A stretch of 64,000 nucleotides of DNA from JAEUIX01 sp964611125 (GCA_964611125.1 CAZSZO010000005.1:72226-136225), one strand, 5' to 3'. Shown: positions 25,311-34,448, counted from the first letter of the stretch. The notes: a model not told the origin generated them from the letters alone. A program made the numbers and translations.

Positions 25311-27073
25311 CAGCCGCCAGCCCCCCCACCGCCGCCGCCGCCACCGCCGCCACCGCCCTTGACCTTCTGGTACTGGGCCTGGCACTTGGCGGATTCGTCA
25401 AGGAGGCGCTTCTTGGTCTCCTCATCGAGGGTCTTGTCCGACTGGGCCACCCGCTTGCGGTTGGCGAACTCCTTCAGGGCGGTGCTGGCGTCCATCGCGC
25501 TGATGGCCTCGTCGGTGAGCGGCCCGGGCACATCGCCCTTGGCCGCCTCGCCGGGCGCCGCGGCGCCGGGGGTTCGACGCGCGCCCCGCTGCGGACGATC
25601 GGCCCGCTGGGACCCGCCGGCGGGCGCCGGCGCGGCGGAGGCCGGGTTCGAGGACTTGCCCGCGTCGCCGGCCTGGGCTCCGGATTGGGCGCCGGGCGCG
25701 GCGGGCGTGACCGTCGCGATGGGAATGTCCTTGCCCCCCGGGACCCGTAGCGGCTGCGTCACGCGGGCGGTGACCTGGAACTTGCTGCCTTCGATCGAGG
25801 GCTTCTTGACGTCGCTGAACACCCCGGCCTTCTCGAGGGCGGCGATCCAATCATCGACGGCCTGGCTGCTCTCGGCCGAGCCGGAGATCTGCACGGGCTT
25901 GTCGGAGCTCACCTCAAGATTGAGCGACTCAATCGTGATCCCCTGGGGGGCGGCGGCCGTGAGATCGGCCAGCAGCTTGCTGATCGGCCAGCGCCGGGCC
26001 CGCAGCAGGTCGAAGAACTCCGCCTGCCGGCGGGCGTCCTCCTCGCGCTGGCCCTGCTGGAGGGCACGATCGGCCTCGGCGACTGACTGAAGATGGCGGT
26101 AGCGGATCGCCGCGGCGCCCAGCGGCCAGGCGAAGGCGAGCACGATGCACGCCGCGAGCACGATCGCGGCGCGCGAGGGCGCCGCGAGGGCGTCGATCAG
26201 GCGCAGCAGCAGCGGCTGCGGGGGGATGATCTCGCGCTGCGTCATCGTGAGCAGCGGCGCGGCCAGCGGATCGGGCTGGGCCACGGCGAGGGCGGCGCCC
26301 AGGGCCAGGCCCCAGCGGCCGAGCCACGCGTGATCGCCGGCGCCGCTGATCCCGCTGATGCCGACGCGCCGATCGCCAGCGAACAGCGCCACCGTGCGCG
26401 CCGCGCTGGCGTCACTCAGCGCGGGGGTTTCAAGCTCCAGCGCGCCCGCGGCGCCCGCGATGGCCGCCTCCAGACCCGCCCGCCATTCATCGCTGTCGGC
26501 CCCGTCTTCGCGGGCGGCCCGGGCCACCGAGCGGCCCTGCGCGGCGCCAACCACCAGCATGGCGCCCGACTCGCGGTCGCCGGCGAGCGCGAGGCCCGCG
26601 CCCGCGGCCTTCGCCAAGGCCGCAAGGGCCAGGATCGACGGCATCCAGATCACCTGCTCGGCCTGCTGGGCCGAGAGCGGCCCGTCGGCGGTCGGCCCCG
26701 CCCACCCGAGACAGACCAGGCCGCCCACGGGCAGCACGCCCGCGCAGCGGCGGTACGCGGGGGCCGCGGCCCCGATCTGCGACTCAGCGATCAGCCCCAT
26801 GGCCGAGGCGACCTGCGCCGCATCGCCCTGCGGCGGGGCCACGCCAGGGACCGGGCGGCACGAAACGGCGTCGATCCCGATCAGCACCACCAGTTGGTCG
26901 GCCCGGGCCCGAGCGATTGCGGAGGCCAGGCCCTGCCCGTCGGACGCCGCGAACTCGACGGATTGATCGACCGCCAGCGCCGGCTCGGTGCGCAGGATGA
27001 GCAGGCGGCGCGACTCGCCCGCGTGCTCAAGCACGCAGATGCGGCGCAATCGGGCTGGACGGGAGGAAGGCAT
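25310..27073 (-). CDS. GspL-like protein (cytoplasmic actin-like part plus PilN-like periplasmic part)
   Basis: 587 residues. Residues ~1-280 form a degenerate actin-fold, GspL/PilM-like cytoplasmic domain. A transmembrane helix follows at ~313-333 (AAIVLAACIVLAFAWPLGA), then a coiled-coil (~340-375) and a PilN-like domain (LLADLTAAAPQGITIESLNL, then VQISGSAESSQAVDDW). The last ~130 residues are an extra low-complexity and helical region ending in a run of twelve glycines. In secretion systems the cytoplasmic part binds the ATPase GspE. Canonical GspL is about 400 residues, so this one is enlarged. It is 45 bases after gspK. Confidence 0.78.
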   Translation of the reverse strand: MPSSRPARLRRICVLEHAGESRRLLILRTEPALAVDQSVEFAASDGQGLASAIARARADQLVVLIGIDAVSCRPVPGVAPPQGDAAQVASAMGLIAESQIGAAAPAYRRCAGVLPVGGLVCLGWAGPTADGPLSAQQAEQVIWMPSILALAALAKAAGAGLALAGDRESGAMLVVGAAQGRSVARAAREDGADSDEWRAGLEAAIAGAAGALELETPALSDASAARTVALFAGDRRVGISGISGAGDHAWLGRWGLALGAALAVAQPDPLAAPLLTMTQREIIPPQPLLLRLIDALAAPSRAAIVLAACIVLAFAWPLGAAAIRYRHLQSVAEADRALQQGQREEDARRQAEFFDLLRARRWPISKLLADLTAAAPQGITIESLNLEVSSDKPVQISGSAESSQAVDDWIAALEKAGVFSDVKKPSIEGSKFQVTARVTQPLRVPGGKDIPIATVTPAAPGAQSGAQAGDAGKSSNPASAAPAPAGGSQRADRPQRGARRTPGAAAPGEAAKGDVPGPLTDEAISAMDASTALKEFANRKRVAQSDKTLDEETKKRLLDESAKCQAQYQKVKGGGGGGGGGGGGAGG

Positions 27074-27118
27074 GGGCGGCGATGCGGCCAGCGTAGCGGA
27101 AGCGGTGAGCGAGCGAAT

Positions 27119-28585
27119 TCACCTCACGGTGAGGCGGCGGACAGTGACAGGCTGAGTCGAACGGTCGACCTCGGCCACGATCTCGATGCTGAGCCCGGTG
27201 AACGAGTCGCGCCCGCGGCAGACCACCTGGAAAACGTTGCTGCGGACCTCGATGTATGGGTACAGGTCGGCGAGGGTTGCGGCGGTCATCTGCGGAACGT
27301 CGAGAAGGTCGGCCATCGAGGCGATGTCGCCGCCGGCCTGGTCACGGAACAGGACGATCGCGTCCCGGATGGTCGGCGTGAGCTTGGCGAGGTACTCAAG
27401 CGACTCCTGGCTGGCGGTGTTGATGTTCACCCTGCCCGCGAGCGTCTGCTTGGGATCGCCGATCACGCACTCATCCAGCAGCGTCGCGAGTTGATCGCGC
27501 GTCAGGGCCTTGATCTGCTGGCGGTTGTTCCGCCCCCCGCCCCCCCCGCCCCCCCCACCACCCCCACCACCCCGGCCGCCGCCAGTGGCCGACCCGCCTG
27601 ACGCGCCCGACCCCCCCGACCCCCCCGAACCGCCGCTGGCGAGCGCGGAGAGGTCGCTGCGGATGAAATCCTCGATCACGACGCTGGCGCCTTGCGCGTA
27701 GGTGGAGATCGCCTGAGCCTGCTGATCGTCGACGCCCAGGGCCTGCACGATTTCCGACGCCGCGGCGGTCGAAAGGTCCACACGTTCCTGCCCGGTGGGC
27801 GAGATGCCGCCCGATGAGCCCGCGGCCGTCAGGATCGCCGACCAGCCGGCGTCGACCACACCATCAGCGTTGTCGGGGGGCCAGGAGGCGTCGCCGTCGT
27901 TTTCGTTGGGGTCGAGGATGCCGTTGAGGTTCCAGTCCTCGCCGCGGACCCACTCGGGGCGGATGCCTACGACCAACTCCAGCTCGCGAAGGTCGCGGAT
28001 CGGGGCGTTGCGGGGCTTGTAGGGATAGGGCAGCCCTGTATAGGACTCAGCCTCGGCCCCAAGCTCGCGCACTTCGTCGTCGCTGTCGATGTAGTCGAGG
28101 ATCGCGTCGGCGACGTCCTCGGTCATATCGGGGATGAGCATCAGGTCGTCGAACGTGAGCGTATTGATGTCGAGCTTGGCCTGGGCGTCGATCGGGCCGG
28201 GGGCGACGCCGATCGCCGCGCTGGTGTCGGGGCGGATGACCTCGAAGCTGGCCATCGCGACCTCGCCCTGGCTGTCCTGATCGAGGGCGGCCAGCAGCGA
28301 CGAGGCGCCCAGCGGCTCGGCGGCGTCGGCCTCGGCCTGCAGGCGGGAGATGACGCGCTCGACGCCAGCCCGCGCGGCCCACGTGGCCCGCAGGCGCGCG
28401 AGCACCTCGCGCCCGTCATTGGCCTGGCGGAAGGCCGAGATCTGCAGCGTGGCCAGGATGATCACCGAGAGCGCGACGGTCCAGAGCACCAGCGCCGTGG
28501 CGAAGGCCTGCCGATGGGCGCGACCCAGCCGGAGCAGTGAGCAGGCGACCCGGCGAGACCAGCTTGACGCGCGGGGAGAGCTCAT
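27119..28585 (-). CDS. gspK: Type II secretion minor pseudopilin GspK
   Basis: 488 residues, against about 330 for typical GspK. The N-terminal hydrophobic helix (ATALVLWTVALSVIILATL) is preceded by a basic leader. The GspK alpha-domain follows with the typical KLDINTLTFDDLMLIPDMT and VADAILDYIDSDDEVR. The C-terminal part repeats helix-hairpin-helix-like blocks (AGRVNINTASQESLEYLAKL). Between them is a Gly/Ser-rich insert with thirteen glycines (~340-370), encoded by a G-rich tract. GspK caps the pseudopilus tip with GspI and GspJ. The ATG overlaps the gspJ stop (ATGA). Confidence 0.92.
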   Translation of the reverse strand: MSSPRASSWSRRVACSLLRLGRAHRQAFATALVLWTVALSVIILATLQISAFRQANDGREVLARLRATWAARAGVERVISRLQAEADAAEPLGASSLLAALDQDSQGEVAMASFEVIRPDTSAAIGVAPGPIDAQAKLDINTLTFDDLMLIPDMTEDVADAILDYIDSDDEVRELGAEAESYTGLPYPYKPRNAPIRDLRELELVVGIRPEWVRGEDWNLNGILDPNENDGDASWPPDNADGVVDAGWSAILTAAGSSGGISPTGQERVDLSTAAASEIVQALGVDDQQAQAISTYAQGASVVIEDFIRSDLSALASGGSGGSGGSGASGGSATGGGRGGGGGGGGGGGGGRNNRQQIKALTRDQLATLLDECVIGDPKQTLAGRVNINTASQESLEYLAKLTPTIRDAIVLFRDQAGGDIASMADLLDVPQMTAATLADLYPYIEVRSNVFQVVCRGRDSFTGLSIEIVAEVDRSTQPVTVRRLTVR

Positions 28586-29607
28586 CCGCCCCCCCTTCCA
28601 CCGCCGCCGCCGCCGCCGGGTTGTCCGCCGCCACCACCGCCACCGCCACCCGGACCACGGCCCCCTCCACCTCCGCCGCCACCTCCGGGGCCTCGGCCAC
28701 CACCACCGCCACCACCGCCACCGCCACCGCCACCGGGTCCTCGGCCGCCACCACCCCCGCCGCCGGCTCCCGGTGCGTCTCCACCCCCGCCGCCGGGTCG
28801 ACCGCCGCCTGCGGGGGCCACGGGCGTCGTGCTCCCCGTTCCACCGGAGGCGCCCGAAGATGGGTTCTGGCCGCTGCCGGCGGGGTTCTGGGCGCCGGCC
28901 TCGGGCGTGTCGGTGGTCGGGGCGCTGGCCGCGGCGGTCGGCAGCGGCGTGCGATCAAGGGCGATGGTGCGCCGGGCCACAGCCAGGTGCGGCGAATCGG
29001 GCGAGCCGCCCGCCGCGGTGACGGTGACGCGGATCAGGTGCGGATAGCCGTCGTTGTCGCTGTCCCAGTCGTCGTACCACTGTTCGCCGTCGGAAGCTTG
29101 CACCGAGAAGGACACCACGCCCCCGATCAGCGGTGTAGCGACGCCGCCGCCGTCGGGATACGCGTCGGGGACCGGGTCGATGCGGCGCCAGAGGGTGAGC
29201 GTGCCGGGCATGTCCTCGCCGGTCGCGGCCGACTGCAGGCGGTACTGCACCTCGGCCGTGGGCGCCTCGGGCTGCTCGCCGGCGGGCGCGGGGCGAACGG
29301 GCCGGCTGTTCTCGATCGTCAGCAGCAGTTGGTCGCGTCGTCCATCGCCGCCGCCCCCATCCCCGCCACCACCACCCGCCACGGCCACCTTGGCGTGGAC
29401 GCCGTCGGGGTCGCGATAGACGTTCTGCAGATCGCGGGCGATGGCCTCCGCCGCGGTGGCGGCGCGTGAGAAGGCCTCGTAGCGGGCCTTGGCTGAGTCG
29501 CGCGACTTGATGGAGCGCGAGAGCGACATGACCGTGCCGCCGCCGATCATCACGATGATGACCGACGCCGCGACCAGCTCGACGAGTGTGAAGGAGCGGC
29601 GCCTCAT
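28582..29607 (-). CDS. gspJ: GspJ-like minor pseudopilin with a long glycine-rich tail
   Basis: 341 residues. The N-terminus is a type IV prepilin signal: RRRS then FTLVELVAASVIIV, where Ser stands in the place usually taken by Gly before the cleavage site, and Glu is at +5. The pilin body continues to ~225 (AEAIARDLQNVYRDPDG and LIGGVVSFSVQASDGEQWYDDWD, as in GspJ). The last ~90 residues are almost pure glycine with interspersed Arg-Gly-Pro-Gly, ending GGGRGGG. Canonical GspJ is about 200 residues and has no such tail. Overlaps of four bases with both neighbours show coupling. Confidence 0.85.
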   Translation of the reverse strand: MRRRSFTLVELVAASVIIVMIGGGTVMSLSRSIKSRDSAKARYEAFSRAATAAEAIARDLQNVYRDPDGVHAKVAVAGGGGGDGGGGDGRRDQLLLTIENSRPVRPAPAGEQPEAPTAEVQYRLQSAATGEDMPGTLTLWRRIDPVPDAYPDGGGVATPLIGGVVSFSVQASDGEQWYDDWDSDNDGYPHLIRVTVTAAGGSPDSPHLAVARRTIALDRTPLPTAAASAPTTDTPEAGAQNPAGSGQNPSSGASGGTGSTTPVAPAGGGRPGGGGGDAPGAGGGGGGGRGPGGGGGGGGGGGGGRGPGGGGGGGGGRGPGGGGGGGGGQPGGGGGGGRGGG

Positions 29608-30101
29608 GGCGTGCGCTCCACCGGCTGCTCGGGGCGGCGATCGGGGTCGGGGTCATCACCCGGGCGACCGGCGATGCTGGTCTCAAGCAGCACCGACTGC
29701 TCGCCGCGGGCGGAGGTCCAGAAGACGGTGGCCCGCACGCCGTACGCCTCGCCCCCGCCGCCGGAGATCTCGAGCTTGAAGCGGTAGCTTGAGAACGGCT
29801 CGTCGCAGGCGCCCTCCATCGGGAACCGCTTGGCGTAGTCGTCGGGGCCGCGGGCCAGGACGAAGTTCAGTTGCTCATCGGCCAGCATCGCGGCGGTGGC
29901 GATCTTCTCGCCATTGGCCTGCGACGAGATGGCCTGACCCGCGAGGCCCCCGATGGCCGCGAGGGCCACGCCCAGGATGATCGCGGCGACCAGCGCGTCG
30001 AGCAGCGCCACGCCGGGAACGGGCCGGCGCGAGCGGGGACCGCGGCCGGGAACCGCCGAGGTCGCCACCGCCATCAGCCTGGGGAAGCCGGTGAAGCTCA
30101 C
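29604..30101 (-). CDS. gspI: GspI-like minor pseudopilin
   Basis: 165 residues from the GTG at 30101, which overlaps the gspH stop (GTGA) and lies 7 bases after GGAGG; a GTG one codon earlier and an ATG at 30074 are alternatives. The prepilin-like segment is RPVPG then VALLDALVAAIILGVAL. The residue at +5 is Asp instead of the nearly invariant Glu, while Gly at -1 is kept. The body (ATAAMLADEQLNFVLARG, YRFKLEISGGG) fits GspI. It lies between gspH- and gspJ-like genes, as in standard operons. Confidence 0.8.
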   Translation of the reverse strand: MSFTGFPRLMAVATSAVPGRGPRSRRPVPGVALLDALVAAIILGVALAAIGGLAGQAISSQANGEKIATAAMLADEQLNFVLARGPDDYAKRFPMEGACDEPFSSYRFKLEISGGGGEAYGVRATVFWTSARGEQSVLLETSIAGRPGDDPDPDRRPEQPVERTP

Positions 30102-30775
30102 CACGACTCCTCCCGCAGGCCCTCGGCGTCAAGATCCTCGACATCGGCCCCAACCGGCGACCAGGCGCCGACATCGCCCAGCGGCTGCAGCTCGGCGGCG
30201 AGCTTGGTGGGGCCGAGCTCGATGGCCCAGCCGGAGCGATCGAGCGCGTCGCGCGGGGCGAGCAGGATCGAGATCGCCGGGCGCGGCTGCGAGGGCCGCA
30301 GCTCGACGGTCCACGACCCGCCGGCGGCGCGTCCGTCGATCGACACGCCCCGGATCTCCGAAGCCGAGAGCTCAATGGGCGTCTGCAGCGGGGCCTGGAG
30401 CCACTGCGGCGCCTCGCCCGGCTTGGACGACGGCCGCAGGATCAGCAGCCCGAGGCGACCGCTCGCGCTGTCGTAGGCGACGGCATAGGCGTCGCTGCTC
30501 ATGGCGTCGCGCTGCGCCGCGGCCGTCAGCAGCCCGCGCACGGCCTGGGCTTCGCCCTCGGCCCGGCGCGCCGCCATGCCGCCCATCCGCGGGATCGCCA
30601 GCCCCGCCAGCAGCGCGATCAGGATGATCACGACGATGATCTCGACGATGGTCAGCCCGCGGGCGCCGCGGCACGGCGCGCCGGCCCGAGCGCTGGCCCG
30701 TGCGCTGGCCGGGCGGGGCCTGGTGGCGACCCCGGCCTGCGCGGCGTGTGTGGTGTGCGGGCTGGCTGAGTGCAT
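30098..30775 (-). CDS. gspH: GspH-like minor pseudopilin
   Basis: 225 residues from the ATG giving MHSASPHTTH; an open frame continues upstream but without a better start. The leader is unusually long (~40 residues, Ala/Arg/Pro-rich) and is followed by the cleavage site RGARG then LTIVEIIVVIILIALLAG, with Glu at +5. The body has ISILLAPRD and WTVELRPS beta strands, as in GspH. The gap to gspG is 49 bases. Confidence 0.8.
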   Translation of the reverse strand: MHSASPHTTHAAQAGVATRPRPASARASARAGAPCRGARGLTIVEIIVVIILIALLAGLAIPRMGGMAARRAEGEAQAVRGLLTAAAQRDAMSSDAYAVAYDSASGRLGLLILRPSSKPGEAPQWLQAPLQTPIELSASEIRGVSIDGRAAGGSWTVELRPSQPRPAISILLAPRDALDRSGWAIELGPTKLAAELQPLGDVGAWSPVGADVEDLDAEGLREESW

Positions 30776-30824
30776 CGCGTGGGCTCTGGTCCGGGCGCGC
30801 GGGGGGGGGTCGGGAGGGCAGCGG

Positions 30825-31295
30825 TCAGGGGGCTGTGACGTCGGTGTTGTCGCCCTCGCCGCCGGCTTCACCGTCGGCGCCGTAGGAAACGATGTCAAAG
30901 TCGACGTTCTTCTTCCCGGGGATCAGCAGGATGAACTCGCGCCCCCAGGGATCCTTCAGCGAGTCTTCGTTGTTCACATAGGGGCCCTTGTACGACGCCT
31001 CGTCGACTTCGCTGGGGCGCTCCCACAGGGCTCGGATCGTCCACCCCGAGCGGAGGCCGCCAGCATCGGCCGCGAGCGTCTGCATGGCGCTCGCCAGCGA
31101 CGACGCGTTGCCCTTGGCGACGCTGGTCTTCGCAGCGCCCACCCGGCTCAGCAGGCGCGGGGCGATCAGCGTCGCCAGGATGCCGATGATGACGATGACG
31201 ACGATGATCTCAACAATGGTGAACCCGCGCCGCGCCGCAGCAGCCCGGGCGCCGGCTGAACCTGACTGATCGACCCGCTTCTTGACACCGGTCAT
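30825..31295 (-). CDS. gspG: Type II secretion major pseudopilin GspG
   Basis: 156 residues. The ATG at 31295 has a perfect AGGAGG 6 bases upstream, which settles the start against a longer open frame. The prepilin motif is RRG then FTIVEIIVVIVIIGILAT, followed by APRLLSRVGAAKTSVAKGN. The C-terminal YGADGEAGGEGDNTDV is the calcium-site loop of GspG. It polymerises into the pseudopilus after processing by a prepilin peptidase, whose gene is not in the window. Confidence 0.95.
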   Translation of the reverse strand: MTGVKKRVDQSGSAGARAAAARRGFTIVEIIVVIVIIGILATLIAPRLLSRVGAAKTSVAKGNASSLASAMQTLAADAGGLRSGWTIRALWERPSEVDEASYKGPYVNNEDSLKDPWGREFILLIPGKKNVDFDIVSYGADGEAGGEGDNTDVTAP

Positions 31296-31368
31296 GAGAA
31301 CCTCCTGATCGCCGGCCTCGGCCGACTCCGAATCTTCGACTGGCCCTCGCCGGCCATCCGCCCGCCGC

Positions 31369-32772
31369 TCAACCCACCGCATCCTGCATCTGCAGGAGCG
31401 TAAGGATGATGGCCGCGACCACGCCGCCGACGATCGTGGCGACGATCACGATCAGCACCGGCGGAAGCACGTTTGTGACGACCTTGACGCGGGCCTCGGT
31501 GCGCCCGTCGAGCGAGTTGGCCGCGGATCGGAGCAGTTCGGGCAGGCGCCCGCTCCGCTCACCCAGGCTCACGATCTGCACCAGCAGCGGCGGGAACATC
31601 CCGGCCTTTTCGAGCGGCTCGGCGATCGTCTTGCCTGCGGCGACCTCGTCGCAGACCTTCATCACCGCCGCCTGCATCGCCTTGTTGGTGATCGTCGCCC
31701 CCGTCAGACGGAGGGCCTGCAGCACCGGCAGGCCGGCGCTGACGAGCGTGCCCAGCGTGCGGGTGAAGCGGGCCACCAGCGCGTCACGGATCAGCAGGCC
31801 GAAGAGCGGCAGCTTGAGGGCCGCCGCGTCGATCGCGGTGCGCGACGGCTCGGTCGAGCGGGCCCGCTGCCACAGCACCGCCCCAAGGGCGATCACCGCC
31901 AGGATGGCCCACCAGTACGTCCCCACCGTCTCGGCGAAGCCATTGATGATCCGCATCGGCAGGGGGAGCTGCCCGAGCTTGCCCGCGAAGGGCTTGAGCA
32001 CCTGCGGCACGATGACGGTGGTGATGATCGTGATTGCCGCGAACGTGAGCACCATCAGGATCGCCGGGTAGAGCGTCGCCGACATCAGCGAGCGGCGCAG
32101 GGCCACGTCGCGCTCCAGCAGGTCGGCGCCCTGGTGCAGCACATCGCCCAGCTTGCCCGAGGCCTCGCCGGCCCGGATCAGGCTGACCAGCAGGTCGCTG
32201 AAGGGCCGCCCCCAGCTCGCCGCGGCGTCGGCCAGCGTGCTCCCCTGCTCCACCTTGGCGATCAGGTGTTCGAGCATGACCTTCTGCGCCGGCGTGCGCC
32301 CCTGCTTGGCCAGGGTCCGCAGCGCGGGCACCAGCGGGAGCCCCGCCTGCAGCGCCGTGGCCAGCTCGCGGATGAAGCTCGCGGTATCGGGGAGCGACAT
32401 CCCCTGCCGGCGGCGCGAGACCGCCTCGACGGTCCGCCCTGAGGCCGACACGGCATCGCCCCTGGCCGCCGCGACGGTCGCCGTGACGACGTCCGCGGCG
32501 GTGGCGACGGCGGCCACGGTGTCGGCTCTGGCCCGCTGGTCGCCGGGCTTGCGGCCCGCCCCGGCGGCGTCGAGGGCCTCAACGCTCATGGGCGTGATGC
32601 CCTTCTGCATCAGCAGGCGGACCGCGGCGGGGCGGTCGGGCGCCTCGATGACGCCAGCGCCGGCTGAGCCGCCCCCCACCCCCCCACCGCCCGCGCCGAT
32701 CGGCGTGAGCCCCGGCGCGCCGTTCGCGCCGGGCTTGTGGCCGTTGACCGAGGTGTAGCGGAACGTCGGCAT
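31369..32772 (-). CDS. gspF: Type II secretion inner-membrane platform protein GspF
   Basis: 467 residues, against about 400 usually. Two GspF domains, each with the FIRELATALQAGLPLVPALR / FTRTLGTLVSAGLPVLQALR pattern (~130 and ~335), are separated by transmembrane helices (~235-262 and ~290-310), with a third helix at the C-terminus (VLIVIVATIVGGVVAAIIL). The N-terminal FRYTSVNGHK is normal but is followed by a Gly/Ala-rich insert of about 60-80 residues, which explains the extra length. The gap to gspE is 8 bases. Confidence 0.95.
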   Translation of the reverse strand: MPTFRYTSVNGHKPGANGAPGLTPIGAGGGGVGGGSAGAGVIEAPDRPAAVRLLMQKGITPMSVEALDAAGAGRKPGDQRARADTVAAVATAADVVTATVAAARGDAVSASGRTVEAVSRRRQGMSLPDTASFIRELATALQAGLPLVPALRTLAKQGRTPAQKVMLEHLIAKVEQGSTLADAAASWGRPFSDLLVSLIRAGEASGKLGDVLHQGADLLERDVALRRSLMSATLYPAILMVLTFAAITIITTVIVPQVLKPFAGKLGQLPLPMRIINGFAETVGTYWWAILAVIALGAVLWQRARSTEPSRTAIDAAALKLPLFGLLIRDALVARFTRTLGTLVSAGLPVLQALRLTGATITNKAMQAAVMKVCDEVAAGKTIAEPLEKAGMFPPLLVQIVSLGERSGRLPELLRSAANSLDGRTEARVKVVTNVLPPVLIVIVATIVGGVVAAIILTLLQMQDAVG

Positions 32773-32780
32773 GGGCGAAC

Positions 32781-34448
32781 TCAGCGGGCTCCGCTCTCGT
32801 CGGCGTCCTGGGTGGCCCGCAGCACTTCATCCACCGTGGTGAGGCCCTGCGAGGCCTTGTTCAAGCCGTCGCGACGCATGTTCACATAGCCCGCGGCCGC
32901 CGCGGCCACCAGCTCCGGCGTGCTGGTCCGCCCGCCGGTGATGGCCGTGCGCATGGCGGCGGTGACGCCCAGCAGCTCGTAGTAGCCGATCCGCCCGCGA
33001 TAGCCGCTGTTGTCGCACTCCTTGCAGCCGGCGCCCTTGTACGCCCGCATGCCCGGGAAGAGGGCCCGCTCGCCCTCGAGGATCCGGTGCTGCAGCGCCT
33101 CGGGGATCGCCACCGTCGTGCGGCAGAGCTGGCAGACCCGCCGGCCCAGCCGCTGGGCCAGCACGCCCTCCACCACGCTCGCCAACAGGAAGGGGACGAT
33201 GTTCATGTCCAGCAGGCGGCCGATGGCGCTCGCCGCGTCGTTGGTGTGCAGCGTCGCGAAGACCAGGTGGCCGGTGAGGGCGGCCCGCACCGCGATCTCC
33301 GCCGTTTCGGCGTCGCGGATCTCGCCGACCATGATCACGTCGGGGTCCTGGCGCAGGATGCTCCGCAGGCCCGTGGCGAAGGTCAGCCCGCGATCCGGGT
33401 TCACGGGAATCTGGTTGATCCCCGCCAGCTCGTACTCGACGGGGTCCTCGACGGTGATGATCTTGAGCGTGGGGTCGTACAGCTTGCAAAGCGCGGCGTA
33501 GAGCGTCGTCGTCTTGCCGCTGCCCGTCGGCCCCGTCACCAGCACCATCCCGTGCGGCAGCGTGATCAGCCGGTCGAACTGGTTCCGCTGAGCCTCGCCC
33601 ATCCCCAGGGCCTTGAGATCCAACGTGATCGCCTGCTTGTCGAGCAGACGCATCACGACGCTCTCGCCGTAGATCGTCGGCACCGTGCTCACCCGGATAT
33701 CGACCTTCCGCCCCTCGAAGCGCAGCGTGATGTGCCCGTCCTGCGGCACGTACCGCTCGGCGATATCCATCCCCGCCATGATCTTGATGCGGCTGGTGAT
33801 CGCCGCCTGCAGTTGCTTGGGGGGCGAATTGGCCTGGCGCAGGTCGCCGTCCACCCGGTACTTCACCACCACCTGGCGGTCGAAGGGCTCCACATGCACA
33901 TCGCTCGCCCGGCTCTTGACCGCCTCCAGGATGATCAGGTTCACCAGGTTGATGACCGACGGATTCTCGGCCATCCGGTGTACGTCGCTCGCGTCCACCG
34001 CCTGCAGGTTGGCCAGCAGGTCGTCTTCGGTCTCGCCGCCGCCGCCCAGCCGCTCGGCCATCTGGCTGGCCGTCGCCCCATACCCGGACCGGAGCAGGTC
34101 GTCGAACATCTCCCGCGGGGCCCCGATCCGCACGATCGGCCGGCCCGCAAGCACCGAGATCTCGTCCGCTGCGAAGTCGTCCTCCGGCGCCGCCATCGCC
34201 ACCATCACGCGCTTGCCCGAAAAGGCATACGGCACGGCCTGCAGCCGAGCCGCCTGCTCGGCGGAAATGAGCTTCGACGCCGCGGGGTCGATCTCGGGCT
34301 TGTCAACCAGTGTCTGGCAGGGGGCCCGGCGCGGCGCGGGGTGAGATGCGCCGTTGCCGGCTCGCTCGACGCCAGCCGGGCCTCCAAACTGGCCCCCGAG
34401 AGGGGCTCCGAAGGGGGCGCCGACGGTGTTGGGTGGGCTTGCGGTCAT
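32781..34448 (-). CDS. gspE: Type II secretion ATPase GspE
   Basis: 555 residues. A GspE N-terminal domain (~55-160) leads to the RecA-like ATPase with Walker A GPTGSGKT (306-313), an Asp-box (ITVEDPVEYE) and Walker B VIMVGEIRD (371-379), followed by a His box (LHTNDA). The tetracysteine zinc site is complete: CQLC (439, 442) and CKEC (475, 478). The first ~45 residues are Gly/Ala/Pro-rich and not conserved. It powers pseudopilus assembly at the inner membrane. As first gene of the operon it follows a 264-base gap with repeated TTCTGT elements. Confidence 0.96.
   Translation of the reverse strand: MTASPPNTVGAPFGAPLGGQFGGPAGVERAGNGASHPAPRRAPCQTLVDKPEIDPAASKLISAEQAARLQAVPYAFSGKRVMVAMAAPEDDFAADEISVLAGRPIVRIGAPREMFDDLLRSGYGATASQMAERLGGGGETEDDLLANLQAVDASDVHRMAENPSVINLVNLIILEAVKSRASDVHVEPFDRQVVVKYRVDGDLRQANSPPKQLQAAITSRIKIMAGMDIAERYVPQDGHITLRFEGRKVDIRVSTVPTIYGESVVMRLLDKQAITLDLKALGMGEAQRNQFDRLITLPHGMVLVTGPTGSGKTTTLYAALCKLYDPTLKIITVEDPVEYELAGINQIPVNPDRGLTFATGLRSILRQDPDVIMVGEIRDAETAEIAVRAALTGHLVFATLHTNDAASAIGRLLDMNIVPFLLASVVEGVLAQRLGRRVCQLCRTTVAIPEALQHRILEGERALFPGMRAYKGAGCKECDNSGYRGRIGYYELLGVTAAMRTAITGGRTSTPELVAAAAAGYVNMRRDGLNKASQGLTTVDEVLRATQDADESGAR

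Noticed and set aside
27540..27630. C-rich run as a CRISPR-like or regulatory repeat
   Set aside because: It encodes the Gly/Ser-rich insert of GspK in frame, with no spacer structure.
28600..28830. Tandem GCC/ACC-type repeats as a non-coding microsatellite
   Set aside because: The tract is in frame within the gspJ-like gene and codes for its glycine tail.
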